From positions 1 to 23,119 of the IMG/VR virus record IMGVR_UViG_3300032245_000564: DNA of 23,119 nucleotides; one strand, 5' to 3'. Below, piece after piece: positions 7,717 to 13,319 of this stretch (position 1 is the stretch's first letter; each line of letters opens with the position of its first letter). A model generated the notes under the pieces. That model saw nothing but the letters and a program-made list of their open reading frames with translations, ran no database searches and was not told where the DNA came from. The translations under genes and the position numbers were made by a program. Source of the stretch: a virus.

Positions 7717-7900
7717 ACAGTTTTTCCTTACGGGTTACGGGTGCTGCGATGGTGAGGCGATCTTCAACGAAAGCCTCGATTAGTTCACGCAAGATGTCGG
7801 CAGGTGTGCCGAACTTGATTGCCTTAGCGTGAAAGCTGCGCCGCGTCGAGCTTGTTACTCGCACGGTCAAAACGTTGTTTAAGGGTTGTTTGCTTATCAT
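7694..7900 (-). CDS. Ribbon-helix-helix DNA-binding protein
   Basis: A 68-residue protein with the ribbon-helix-helix pattern: a short strand NVLTVRVTS at about 9-17, helix A SSTRRSFHAKAIKFG, and helix B PADILRELIEAFVEDRL. Such proteins dimerise through the strand and insert it into the major groove. It is the first gene of the minus-strand replication operon and sits next to a divergent control region with an inverted repeat, so it is well placed to repress its own operon and perhaps the primase. The ATG at 7900 has no ribosome site, and the candidate -10 lies only about ten bases upstream, so the message may be leaderless. A role as regulator is inference. Confidence 0.75.
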   Translation of the reverse strand: MISKQPLNNVLTVRVTSSTRRSFHAKAIKFGTPADILRELIEAFVEDRLTIAAPVTRKEKLYVNRTEN

Positions 7901-7902
7901 GC

Positions 7903-7931
7903 TTGCAAGTGTGATACCGATGACCTACACT
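7903..7931 (+). promoter_or_regulatory. Weak candidate promoter for the primase gene
   Basis: On the plus strand TTGCAA (7903-7908) and TACACT (7926-7931) are separated by 17 bp, each matching the sigma-70 consensus at 4 of 6 positions. It overlaps the same inverted repeat as the leftward promoter, so one repressor could block both. It is the only plausible plus-strand promoter I see before the primase. Confidence 0.3.
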
Positions 7932-7933
7932 TG
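7906..7933. promoter_or_regulatory. Candidate operator: 7-bp inverted repeat
   Basis: CAAGTGT (7906-7912) and ACACTTG (7927-7933) form a perfect inverted repeat. The half-sites are spaced 21 bp start to start, close to two helical turns, as expected for a dimeric or tetrameric repressor on one DNA face. It covers the promoter-like elements on both strands and lies beside the ribbon-helix-helix gene. Confidence 0.45.
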
Positions 7934-7937
7934 TCAA
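7911..7937 (-). promoter_or_regulatory. Candidate promoter for the minus-strand replication operon
   Basis: On the minus strand a perfect -35 TTGACA (7932-7937) is followed after 15 bp by TATCAC (7911-7916), a 4/6 match to the -10 consensus. The spacing is short. Transcription from it would begin about four bases before the ATG at 7900, giving an almost leaderless message. Confidence 0.4.
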
Positions 7938-7948
7938 CACCCCAAGGC

Positions 7949-7975
7949 AAAAAAAACCCCGCGAAGGGCGCGGGG
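7949..7975 (-). terminator. Rho-independent terminator reading leftward
   Basis: CCCCGCG (7957-7963) and CGCGGGG (7969-7975) form a 7-bp GC-only stem with a 5-base loop. On the minus strand it is followed directly by eight T residues (7949-7956). It therefore stops leftward transcripts, including any that cross the primase gene in antisense, just before the replication operon promoter. It has no T-run in the plus direction. Confidence 0.7.
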
Positions 7976-8001
7976 CTGAACGGAGAGAAAAGGACAAACA
8001 C

Positions 8002-8025
8002 ATGAACACCAAAGACACTATATGA
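8002..8025 (+). CDS. Seven-codon leader ORF coupled to the primase
   Basis: ATG at 8002 opens a seven-codon frame encoding MNTKDTI. Its TGA (8023-8025) overlaps the primase ATG (8022-8024) as ATGA. A good ribosome site, AAGGA, lies about nine bases before the leader ATG, whereas the primase ATG itself has none. This arrangement suggests ribosomes load on the leader and restart on the primase gene. The peptide itself probably has no function. Confidence 0.45.
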   Translation: MNTKDTI

Positions 8026-10454
8026 GCATTCTGCAATCAGTGCAATCACATCCTGCGTCAGTCGATGCGTACATCCGACACGGGTGGAGTCTTGTCCCGA
8101 TACCTGCTGGCACCAAGGGGCCGCGCACGCCTGCGTGGAACCTCAAAGAGAATGCACTGCGTAGTCAGACCGATCTGCCTGCGGGCTTTGGCATCGGACT
8201 GGCCCATGCGTACAGCGGCACGATGGCGCTCGACATCGACAACTGGAACGCCACGGTCAAGCACGGCATTGACCTAGCGGCACTCTACGCTGCGCCTGAT
8301 GCCGTGATCGTTGACAGCAGCAGGCCGGGGCACGGCAAGTTGCTGTATGCCATGCCGTTTGCATTGCCATCGAAGAAAATCATTGTCGATGGTGTGACCG
8401 CTTTCGAGCTTCGATGCGCAACTGCATCGGGCTTGACTGTGCAGGATGTGCTGCCGCCAAGCATCCATCCTGACACAGGTCAACCGTACAGATGGGCTGG
8501 CAGTGGTCATTGGACAAGACTGCCGCTTATCCCTGAGTCGATTCTGTTGTTGTGGCAGTCGATGCTCAACGATGACAAAGCGCGCAGCATTCCGACAGAT
8601 GGGCCGATTGGTGCATCGTGGAGTGAAATTAAATCGGCAGTCGATGCAATCCCGCCCACCTGCACGCGAGATGAGTGGATCAGTGTCGGCATGGCGCTGC
8701 ACTACGCTGGCACACAGACCGACCAGCTCAATGAGTCGTTCCATGTGTGGGATCAGTGGTCGCAGGGTGCGCCTGATAAGTATCCTGGCGCACATTCGAT
8801 GGTGGTGCAGTGGTCGAGCTTTAGACCGGACAAGGCGACTGCGGTCAAGCTCGGCACGCTCTACTGGCTTGCTAAAGAGAACGGGTGGGTGCGTCCACCT
8901 ATCGATGTTGCTGGTCTGTTCGCAGCGTTGCCAGTGCTCAGTCCTGCGACAGTGATCGAGGACTTTAGACCACCCGCGCCCGACATCGATCTGAGTCTGT
9001 TCCCAAAAGTCTTAGGCCAGCGAGCACAGGAAGTCAGTGAGTCCATCGGATGCGATCCACTGATTCCAGCCTTCGCTGGCCTAGCCGCAGTATGTGCGGT
9101 AGTCGATGCGCGGATTAGACTTGAGTTGATGCCTGGTTTCAAAGTGCCACCAGTTTTGTGGCTTATGACGATTGGTGCGCCAGCAGACAAAAAGTCTCCC
9201 GGTAGTAAACCCATGCTGACTGTGCTCAAAGCCATCGAGCTTGAGGATAGGCCACGATATCAGCAAGACTTACTTGATTGGGAAGGCAAGGAGGCAGCAC
9301 ATGCTGCTGCGAAGCGGGCGTTCTTAGAGTTCGCAGCCTCACCTGAAGCTCTGCTAGGTGGGTCGCAGCCACCCATCGTACCCAATCTTCCCGCAGCACC
9401 TGCTCCGTTGCGATTCACCATATCGGATGTAACCAGTCAGAAAATGGTGCGACACGCAGCAGAGCGCCCGCGTGGTTTGCTGCTGTACCTTGATGAAATG
9501 GCAGCATGGGGCAAAAAGCTCACAGACAAGCATACGGGTGAGGATAGATCGGCATGGGTGGTCTCGTATGAGTCTGATTACTACGAAATGGATCGGGTTG
9601 GTGCTGGCAGCATCTTTTGTGAGAATTTAGCAGTTAGCATTTTCGGAAACATTCAACCCCGAGTGTTTTCCGAACTTTTGCCGAACATGAGCACAGACGG
9701 ACTGTTGCAACGGTTCATTCCTGTTGTGCTGCGTGGTGGTCGGGCAAAACTGGGCAACCCCATGCCTGAGTGGGCGGGATCGACTGCGCAGTGGGAGTCT
9801 ATGCTGCGCATGATCCATTCGATTCCCGAACAGACCTACACAATGTCGGATAGTGCGTACACTGAGTTCCGCGCATTCCAGGAATGGTATGAAGAGCGTA
9901 AGCAGGATGAGCGCCTGCTGTTGTCGAATGATGTGTTCATGACCGCATTTGGCAAAATCGAAGGCACCACGGGTAGGCTTATCCTGATATGGCACATCAT
10001 GGAGCATCCGCACCAGTCGCGGGTCGATGTGCAGACAGTGCGTACTGTTGTTCAACTTGTGCGGCAGTACGTCATATCGGCGTTGCGCTACGCATTTGGT
10101 GAGCTTGACTCGTTTAGTGGTTGGATAGCCGACTACATCATCCAGTTTTGCGACAAGGGCACAATTACGATGTCGGAACTGCGAAGGGCTGCGAAGCGGC
10201 AATTCGATGGTGTGTCGCAGCACATGCAGGAACAGACGATTCTAAACAACATGCGAGAGCTTGAGGAGGCAGGGTGGGCGATTCGCATCGATGACGGGTC
10301 ACGCGAGCACCAGCACCATGCAGAGTGGGCACTGAATGCAGGATTGAAGGAACGGTTCGCAGACTATCGTCGTCGCGTGGTGCAGGCTAAACAACGGCGC
10401 AAGGACGAGCGGCATGGTGTAAAGATGCCGCCCATATGGGGTAACGATGACTAA
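8022..10454 (+). CDS. Primase-polymerase / DUF3987 helicase-like replication protein
   Basis: An 810-residue multidomain replication protein. The N-terminal part (about 14-185) is a bifunctional primase/polymerase domain with ALDID as the acidic metal-binding motif near residue 70, SRPGHGKLLY, and PPSIHPDTGQPYRW. Residues of about 205-295 resemble a PriCT domain, with DEWISVGMALHY and a W-x-x-W pattern. The rest is a DUF3987-type ATPase-like region with GAPADKKSPGSK near 384-395 in place of a classical P-loop and a Walker B-like LLLYLDEM near 486-493. It probably makes primers and may unwind the origin. It is the only plus-strand gene of the left half, isolated between two minus-strand operons, and ends by overlapping the convergent gene by 4 bases. 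Confidence 0.88.
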   Translation: MSILQSVQSHPASVDAYIRHGWSLVPIPAGTKGPRTPAWNLKENALRSQTDLPAGFGIGLAHAYSGTMALDIDNWNATVKHGIDLAALYAAPDAVIVDSSRPGHGKLLYAMPFALPSKKIIVDGVTAFELRCATASGLTVQDVLPPSIHPDTGQPYRWAGSGHWTRLPLIPESILLLWQSMLNDDKARSIPTDGPIGASWSEIKSAVDAIPPTCTRDEWISVGMALHYAGTQTDQLNESFHVWDQWSQGAPDKYPGAHSMVVQWSSFRPDKATAVKLGTLYWLAKENGWVRPPIDVAGLFAALPVLSPATVIEDFRPPAPDIDLSLFPKVLGQRAQEVSESIGCDPLIPAFAGLAAVCAVVDARIRLELMPGFKVPPVLWLMTIGAPADKKSPGSKPMLTVLKAIELEDRPRYQQDLLDWEGKEAAHAAAKRAFLEFAASPEALLGGSQPPIVPNLPAAPAPLRFTISDVTSQKMVRHAAERPRGLLLYLDEMAAWGKKLTDKHTGEDRSAWVVSYESDYYEMDRVGAGSIFCENLAVSIFGNIQPRVFSELLPNMSTDGLLQRFIPVVLRGGRAKLGNPMPEWAGSTAQWESMLRMIHSIPEQTYTMSDSAYTEFRAFQEWYEERKQDERLLLSNDVFMTAFGKIEGTTGRLILIWHIMEHPHQSRVDVQTVRTVVQLVRQYVISALRYAFGELDSFSGWIADYIIQFCDKGTITMSELRRAAKRQFDGVSQHMQEQTILNNMRELEEAGWAIRIDDGSREHQHHAEWALNAGLKERFADYRRRVVQAKQRRKDERHGVKMPPIWGNDD

Positions 10455-10705
10455 GAGTCCATCAGTTTCCTGATGTCTGCGAGAATCAATGCTTTCTGTC
10501 TCGGACCACGCTCGGGGCAGTGCGTTATTAGACCACGGTCAAAGTCCACGCGAGAAACGATCAAGTAATCGTGAAACTGCCCGACCTGCACACTGATCGT
10601 GTCGGTCACTTTGACTTCCCCATCAATGCTGTCGTCGCCATTAGTCCATGATTGGACAGTGAACCCATACTTGCGCAAGAACGCTGCAATTGCTTCAGGT
10701 GTCAT
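10451..10705 (-). CDS. Hypothetical protein (84 aa)
   Basis: An 84-residue protein starting MTPEAIAAFLRKYGFTVQSW, followed by an apparently beta-rich middle (DGEVKVTDTISVQVGQF, YLIVSRVDF) and a C-terminal helix with KALILADIRKLM. I recognise no family. It is the last gene of the small-gene minus-strand operon, and its TAG overlaps the end of the primase gene on the other strand. It starts three bases after the HTH gene stop, so the two are co-transcribed. Confidence 0.6.
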   Translation of the reverse strand: MTPEAIAAFLRKYGFTVQSWTNGDDSIDGEVKVTDTISVQVGQFHDYLIVSRVDFDRGLITHCPERGPRQKALILADIRKLMDS

Positions 10706-10708
10706 GAT

Positions 10709-10966
10709 TTATTCTCCGATTGGTTTACGAGTACGGCCACGATGATCGGTCCTTGCCTGCGGTAAGAATGCGGGCATCAAACCTGGTGCTATCGCATCGA
10801 GTGTGTTGAGCACTTCGATCAGTCGATACGCAGCAGCAGACGGTTCTCTGTGTCCATCGAGCCACTTGCGCGCAGTGGTCTGAGGCACACCTAGCAGGTG
10901 TGCCAGTCCCTTGTCTGTTAGGTCATGGCGGGCAACCAGTGCCCGCACTTGGTCCTGTGCACTCAT
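10709..10966 (-). CDS. Helix-turn-helix DNA-binding protein
   Basis: An 85-residue protein with a Cro/CI (XRE)-like helix-turn-helix at about 16-38: LTDKGLAHLLGVPQTTARKW, ending WLDGHREPS, the common entry to the next helix. The C-terminal 20 residues are basic. Small proteins of this kind usually regulate transcription. The palindromes near the promoters at 13296-13383 or around 7906 are possible targets, though nothing in the sequence links them directly. The ATG overlaps the stop of a 23-residue membrane peptide as ATGA. Confidence 0.75.
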   Translation of the reverse strand: MSAQDQVRALVARHDLTDKGLAHLLGVPQTTARKWLDGHREPSAAAYRLIEVLNTLDAIAPGLMPAFLPQARTDHRGRTRKPIGE

Positions 10967-11034
10967 TTGTGCCTTCCAACGATGAACAGCAGGATGACGT
11001 TAACGATCAGAGCGATCAATTGATTGTCCCCCAT
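10963..11034 (-). CDS. 23-residue single-span membrane peptide
   Basis: The ATG at 11034 lies inside the end of the previous gene and the TGA overlaps the HTH gene start as ATGA. The peptide begins MGDNQ, then runs LIALIVNVILLFIVG, a hydrophobic segment long enough for one membrane helix, and ends RHK, so it would be oriented by the positive C-terminus. There is no ribosome site, so translation would depend on coupling. It is too short for standard gene finders. The length, hydrophobic profile and exact stop/start fit suggest it is real; the function is unknown. Confidence 0.5.
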   Translation of the reverse strand: MGDNQLIALIVNVILLFIVGRHK

Positions 11035-11219
11035 GCGTTCGGATTGCAACGATAGAACTCATCACGTTGTTCGTCGGTCATGTGATCGACCGCATCGCGC
11101 AGATAACCTAGCAGTTCGGCAATGTCAGCGTCTGCATCGATGACGCACGCGATCAATTCGGCAACTTGAATGTTGCCAGCAGCATACGCCTGGCGTTCTC
11201 TTTCAGTCAGTGTGAACAT
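11016..11219 (-). CDS. Hypothetical protein (67 aa)
   Basis: A 67-residue acidic helical protein starting MFTLTERERQAYAAGNIQVAEL, with repeated Asp/Glu and Ala and a DHMTDEQRDEFYRC segment. The ATG at 11219 has AAGGA six bases upstream, located right after the stop of the 32-residue membrane peptide. The end overlaps the 23-residue peptide start by 19 bases. I recognise no family and can assign no function. Confidence 0.6.
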   Translation of the reverse strand: MFTLTERERQAYAAGNIQVAELIACVIDADADIAELLGYLRDAVDHMTDEQRDEFYRCNPNAWGTIN

Positions 11220-11227
11220 GTGAGTCC

Positions 11228-11326
11228 TTAGAATGAGAAAAGGAAAACAACAGCAAGGTAAAACCCTGCGCCCACTGCTACTGCAAACAGCAGCCCTTGC
11301 CAGAATTCGATGTCGTCGTCATTCAT
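11228..11326 (-). CDS. 32-residue single-span membrane peptide
   Basis: The ATG at 11326 overlaps the TGA of the upstream gene as ATGA, with AAGGA just before it. The product begins with the acidic MNDDDIEFWQ and continues GLLFAVAVGAGFYLAVVFLF, one clear transmembrane segment ending at the C-terminus. Acidic residues outside and no positive tail suggest an N-out/C-in topology, but that is uncertain. It ends nine bases before the next gene and its TAA is part of that gene's ribosome site region. The function is unknown. Confidence 0.55.
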   Translation of the reverse strand: MNDDDIEFWQGLLFAVAVGAGFYLAVVFLFSF

Positions 11327-11523
11327 TCCTTGTTCTCCAATTCCAATTCGATATAACGGATCAAAAGCTCGCGCAGTGCGTCCAGTGCAGGATCGGCAGT
11401 AAATACGATGCTGGCAATGCCACCATCATCGATGCCCATATGCTGCTGCACATGGGCACACATGGCATCGAGTCCCACATCGAGTGCCTCGCGTGCCAGT
11501 GCGTCAATCATTCGTTCTCTCAT
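11323..11523 (-). CDS. Hypothetical protein (66 aa)
   Basis: A 66-residue protein, MRERMIDALAREALDVGLDA at the N-terminus and ALDALRELLIRYIELELENKE at the end, so probably two amphipathic helical segments around a DDGGIASIVF loop. It overlaps both neighbours by 4 bases (ATGA at each end), which is good evidence of a true cistron. I recognise no family and no active-site motif. Confidence 0.6.
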   Translation of the reverse strand: MRERMIDALAREALDVGLDAMCAHVQQHMGIDDGGIASIVFTADPALDALRELLIRYIELELENKE

Positions 11524-11786
11524 GATTGAATGCTCCCTATCACGATATGACGCAGTGCTGTGTCGATGTGGTCATCGTTTGCATATGGGTATAACGTGTC
11601 GAGAGCAAATGAGAGAAGGCCAGATGCATAGAATAAATCCCATCTGTAACGCTTGTCGGGATCGCTCACATGCTCACATGCTGCGAGTGCTGCACGATGT
11701 GCCTGTAGGCGTTCGATGCCCAGTCTCATGCACGTTTCGACTATTGCTTCGCGCATATGCTTGATGTGCTCGGGTTTGATTTTCAT
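11520..11786 (-). CDS. Hypothetical protein (88 aa)
   Basis: An 88-residue protein starting MKIKPEHIKHMREAIVETCM, helical, with AHRAALAACEHVSDPDKRYRWDLFYASGL in the middle and TALRHIVIG near the end. This Y-R-W-D pattern recurs in small uncharacterised phage proteins as far as I can recall, but no function is known to me. The ATG at 11786 has AGGGA about ten bases upstream, within a leader ending ACACACCATG that is shared with several cistrons further upstream. Confidence 0.65.
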   Translation of the reverse strand: MKIKPEHIKHMREAIVETCMRLGIERLQAHRAALAACEHVSDPDKRYRWDLFYASGLLSFALDTLYPYANDDHIDTALRHIVIGSIQS

Positions 11787-11799
11787 GGTGTGTGCGTCC

Positions 11800-11922
11800 C
11801 TAGAATAATGCTGGTGGTAGGTCGGGCTGTTTGCGCTTTGGCCGGTATGCCCTGCGCAGCCGACCGAATGGCCAAGCAGGGTCTGTCTTAAAGGGCCACG
11901 ATGGGATCGGCTCGGGTTTCAA
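11800..11922 (-). CDS. Possible 40-residue Pro/Arg-rich peptide (TTG start)
   Basis: Between two clear genes there is a 40-codon frame whose TTG start overlaps the upstream TGA as TTGA, the TTG counterpart of the ATGA overlaps seen nearby. The product reads LKPEPIPSWPFKTDPAWPFG at its start, with a WPF repeat, followed by an Arg/Lys-rich stretch and DLPPALF. It ends 14 bases before the next ATG, and without it this gap would be unusually long for the operon. There is no good ribosome site, so it may be chance. Confidence 0.35.
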   Translation of the reverse strand: MKPEPIPSWPFKTDPAWPFGRLRRAYRPKRKQPDLPPALF

Positions 11923-12233
11923 ACGTCAAACCCGATGTCGAACTCAAACGCTTGCAGTTCCTCATCGGTCATCTGACCAGTGCACAGCAGCCACAAGTCT
12001 CCGTCTTGATGGAGTGTGTAGCACGCTCCACTTCTCCAGTATTGAAACTCTCGCAGAATCTCATCCCATGCGTCCCAGTAGTGCTCCGAGTCGGGGCCTG
12101 CTGCGCACTGCTCGCGTGCCCAGTCAGACACACCAATGACGCGTCCCATGCTGGGATCGAGGCACTCCTCGACGAAACGCTGGGGGATGTAGATACCACT
12201 GGCATCCGATAAAATTAAAGTTACGGCATCCAT
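11919..12233 (-). CDS. Uncharacterised phage protein (104 aa)
   Basis: A 104-residue protein with an N-terminal SDASGIYIPQRFVEEC, a middle HYWDAWDEILREFQY and a C-terminal GACYTLHQDGDLWLLCTGQMTDEE. I recall this arrangement from a widespread family of uncharacterised phage and plasmid proteins; no activity is established to my knowledge. It is acidic and rich in aromatic residues. The ATG at 12233 has GAGGG about seven bases upstream, made from the stop region of the preceding gene. Confidence 0.72.
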   Translation of the reverse strand: MDAVTLILSDASGIYIPQRFVEECLDPSMGRVIGVSDWAREQCAAGPDSEHYWDAWDEILREFQYWRSGACYTLHQDGDLWLLCTGQMTDEELQAFEFDIGFDV

Positions 12234-12242
12234 AATTGACCC

Positions 12243-12563
12243 TCAGAATGAAGAACAGAAAACGATTGAATCGTCCAGCACTGCGACAACGGTAGTCATT
12301 TCCTCAAGGTAGCGGGTAGCGACTACCTGTGCTCCCTCGTCGTAGTCATCATCGAGCTTGTAGTCGTACATCACTTGCTCAAATGTGGACTGTGTGTAGT
12401 CGCAGCAGATAGCGATTACATCAAGTTCTATCTCCTCGCCTGTCTCCTCCTCGTACTCCTCGAAATATTCGAAGAGCACATCGAGTGCTGCATAGGTGAA
12501 GTTATTTGGTCGCATCTGTTCGAATGCACGATGGAAGTCGTAGCAAGAAACGGTAGTTTTCAT
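12243..12563 (-). CDS. Highly acidic uncharacterised protein (106 aa)
   Basis: A 106-residue protein starting MKTTVSCYDFHRAFEQM, followed by a strikingly acidic stretch, FEYFEEYEEETGEEIELDV, then AICCDYTQSTFEQV and DYKLDDDYDEGA. The acidic signature LFEY-(E-rich)-TGEEIELDVIAICCD belongs to a phage/plasmid family I recall as uncharacterised. The strong negative charge is compatible with DNA mimicry, as in some anti-restriction proteins, but that is speculation. I chose the ATG at 12563, with GGAGA upstream inside the conserved leader, over the frame's first ATG at 12659, which lies across the leader and the previous gene. Confidence 0.78.
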   Translation of the reverse strand: MKTTVSCYDFHRAFEQMRPNNFTYAALDVLFEYFEEYEEETGEEIELDVIAICCDYTQSTFEQVMYDYKLDDDYDEGAQVVATRYLEEMTTVVAVLDDSIVFCSSF

Positions 12564-12578
12564 GGTGTGTTCTCCGAA

Positions 12579-12597
12579 TGGGGAGCAGTGCTCCCCA
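12579..12597 (-). repeat. Hairpin in the leader of the acidic protein gene (copy 1)
   Basis: A 9-bp perfect stem, TGGGGAGCA with TGCTCCCCA, around a single centre base. It is nearly identical to the one at 13054-13072 and sits the same way, just upstream of GGAGAACACACCATG. No T-run follows on either strand, so it is not an intrinsic terminator. It could mark an RNA processing or stability site, or a protein-binding palindrome. Confidence 0.8.
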
Positions 12598-12606
12598 GTG
12601 TGTGAG

Positions 12607-12807
12607 TCAGCGAGTGGTTTTCGACTTGGGCTTTTCATCACGGCATGTGTCGCACACACCAGTTGTGATGAAGTCCCGCTTGTATCGCGCCTTCAATGTC
12701 GCAGTAGTGGGAACTTGAAAAACGCTGGGGGGTTTGAAAGTCCCGCAACGGGAGCAGGCCTGCTCCGGTACGAAATAATCAGTTAGGGCTTGCTGTAGTG
12801 CTTTCAT
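12607..12807 (-). CDS. Small zinc-finger-like protein (66 aa)
   Basis: A 66-residue protein with two CxxC pairs, Cys18/Cys21 in CSRCG and Cys52/Cys55 in CDTCRDEK, separated by 30 residues. This is typical of a zinc-ribbon-like fold. FKPPSVF after the first pair and a basic tail KPKSKTTR follow. Phages and hosts both use such small zinc-binding proteins to bind nucleic acid or modulate RNA polymerase; which applies here cannot be told. The ATG at 12807 follows AGGACAACACACC, the same leader type as the gene starting at 13272. Confidence 0.68.
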   Translation of the reverse strand: MKALQQALTDYFVPEQACSRCGTFKPPSVFQVPTTATLKARYKRDFITTGVCDTCRDEKPKSKTTR

Positions 12808-12829
12808 GGTGTGTTGTCCTGTGTGTGGG

Positions 12830-13036
12830 TCAGCGGGTTTTGTTGAGGATGGTTAGAGCTTTGGCTGCTAAGTCGTAGGGATCGGCTACATCGTGAACGT
12901 CATAGCCGAGGATCGCCAGTGCTGCGTAGACGGCAGTCTTGAGACTGACCCCATCGTTCGACGCCTTGTAGTAGCGGGCAACTTGTACGAGTGCTGTGAC
13001 AGTGTGCAGTGACTTGGCTAGGGTTTTCTGAGTCAT
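12830..13036 (-). CDS. Hypothetical protein (68 aa)
   Basis: A 68-residue, largely helical protein starting MTQKTLAKSLHTVTALVQ, with KTAVYAALAILGYDVHDVADPYDLAAKAL in the second half. I recognise no family. I used the ATG at 13036 because GGAGA lies nine bases before it and matches the leader of the gene at 12563; the ATG at 13063 falls inside the leader hairpin region. It is flanked on both sides by short leaders, so each cistron here appears to be translated independently rather than by overlap. Confidence 0.6.
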   Translation of the reverse strand: MTQKTLAKSLHTVTALVQVARYYKASNDGVSLKTAVYAALAILGYDVHDVADPYDLAAKALTILNKTR

Positions 13037-13053
13037 GGTGTGTTCTCCGATAG

Positions 13054-13072
13054 TGGGGAGCACTGCTCCCCA
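13054..13072 (-). repeat. Hairpin in leader (copy 2)
   Basis: The second copy of the TGGGGAGCA/TGCTCCCCA hairpin; only the single central base differs from copy 1. It precedes GGAGAACACACCATG of the gene starting at 13036. As with copy 1, there is no T-run, so it is not a terminator. Confidence 0.8.
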
Positions 13073-13086
13073 GTGTGCGTAGTCAA

Positions 13087-13272
13087 TCAGATGACGAATT
13101 CTGGGTGGTTGCGAACACTGAAAATGTCAGCGTAATCGAGCAATGCTAAACGGCTACGCTTGGTCATCGCACTGCGAATCAGCGCCGACAGTGAACGAGC
13201 GACCAGATCTGACATGCCCATCTTATGAGCGACGGCAAGCTTCGTTACTTCGCGAATCTCAGACTTGTTCAT
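13087..13272 (-). CDS. Hypothetical protein (61 aa)
   Basis: A 61-residue protein, MNKSEIREVTKLAVAHKMG at the start, then DLVARSLSALIRSAMT and a C-terminal VRNHPEFVI. I recall similar small proteins from phages of beta- and gammaproteobacteria with the same ARSLSALIR core and NHPEF end, all uncharacterised. It is the first gene of the small-gene operon and lies about 40 bases downstream of the candidate promoter start point. The ATG at 13272 is preceded by AGGACAACACACC; the longer frame from 13299 begins in the palindrome at the promoter and is not favoured. Confidence 0.65.
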   Translation of the reverse strand: MNKSEIREVTKLAVAHKMGMSDLVARSLSALIRSAMTKRSRLALLDYADIFSVRNHPEFVI

Positions 13273-13295
13273 GGTGTGTTGTCCTGTGTGGGTTG

Positions 13296-13314
13296 TCATG
13301 CACTGAGTGCATGA
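13296..13314. promoter_or_regulatory. Palindromic operator candidate at the promoter start point
   Basis: TCATGCACTGAGTGCATGA is an 8-bp perfect inverted repeat around TGA. It covers the expected transcription start (about 13313) of the leftward promoter at 13320-13348, the position where a repressor would block initiation. It could equally form a hairpin at the 5' end of the message. Confidence 0.5.
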
Positions 13315-13319
13315 GTGAA

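Larger units (their letters stand above)
12564..13296 (-). repeat. Family of near-identical cistron leaders
   Basis: The leaders directly upstream of the starts at 12563, 12807, 13036 and 13272 all end ACACACCATG. They alternate between type A (GGAGA before it, with the hairpin, at 12563 and 13036) and type B (AGGACA, no hairpin, at 12807 and 13272). Parts of the more distal leader (TGTGGGTCAGCG-like) also recur. A looser version precedes the gene at 11786. Confidence 0.75.

Noticed and set aside
12579-13072. The two leader hairpins as terminators
   Set aside because: Neither is followed by a T-run on either strand, and both lie just before ribosome sites of genes that need to be transcribed.
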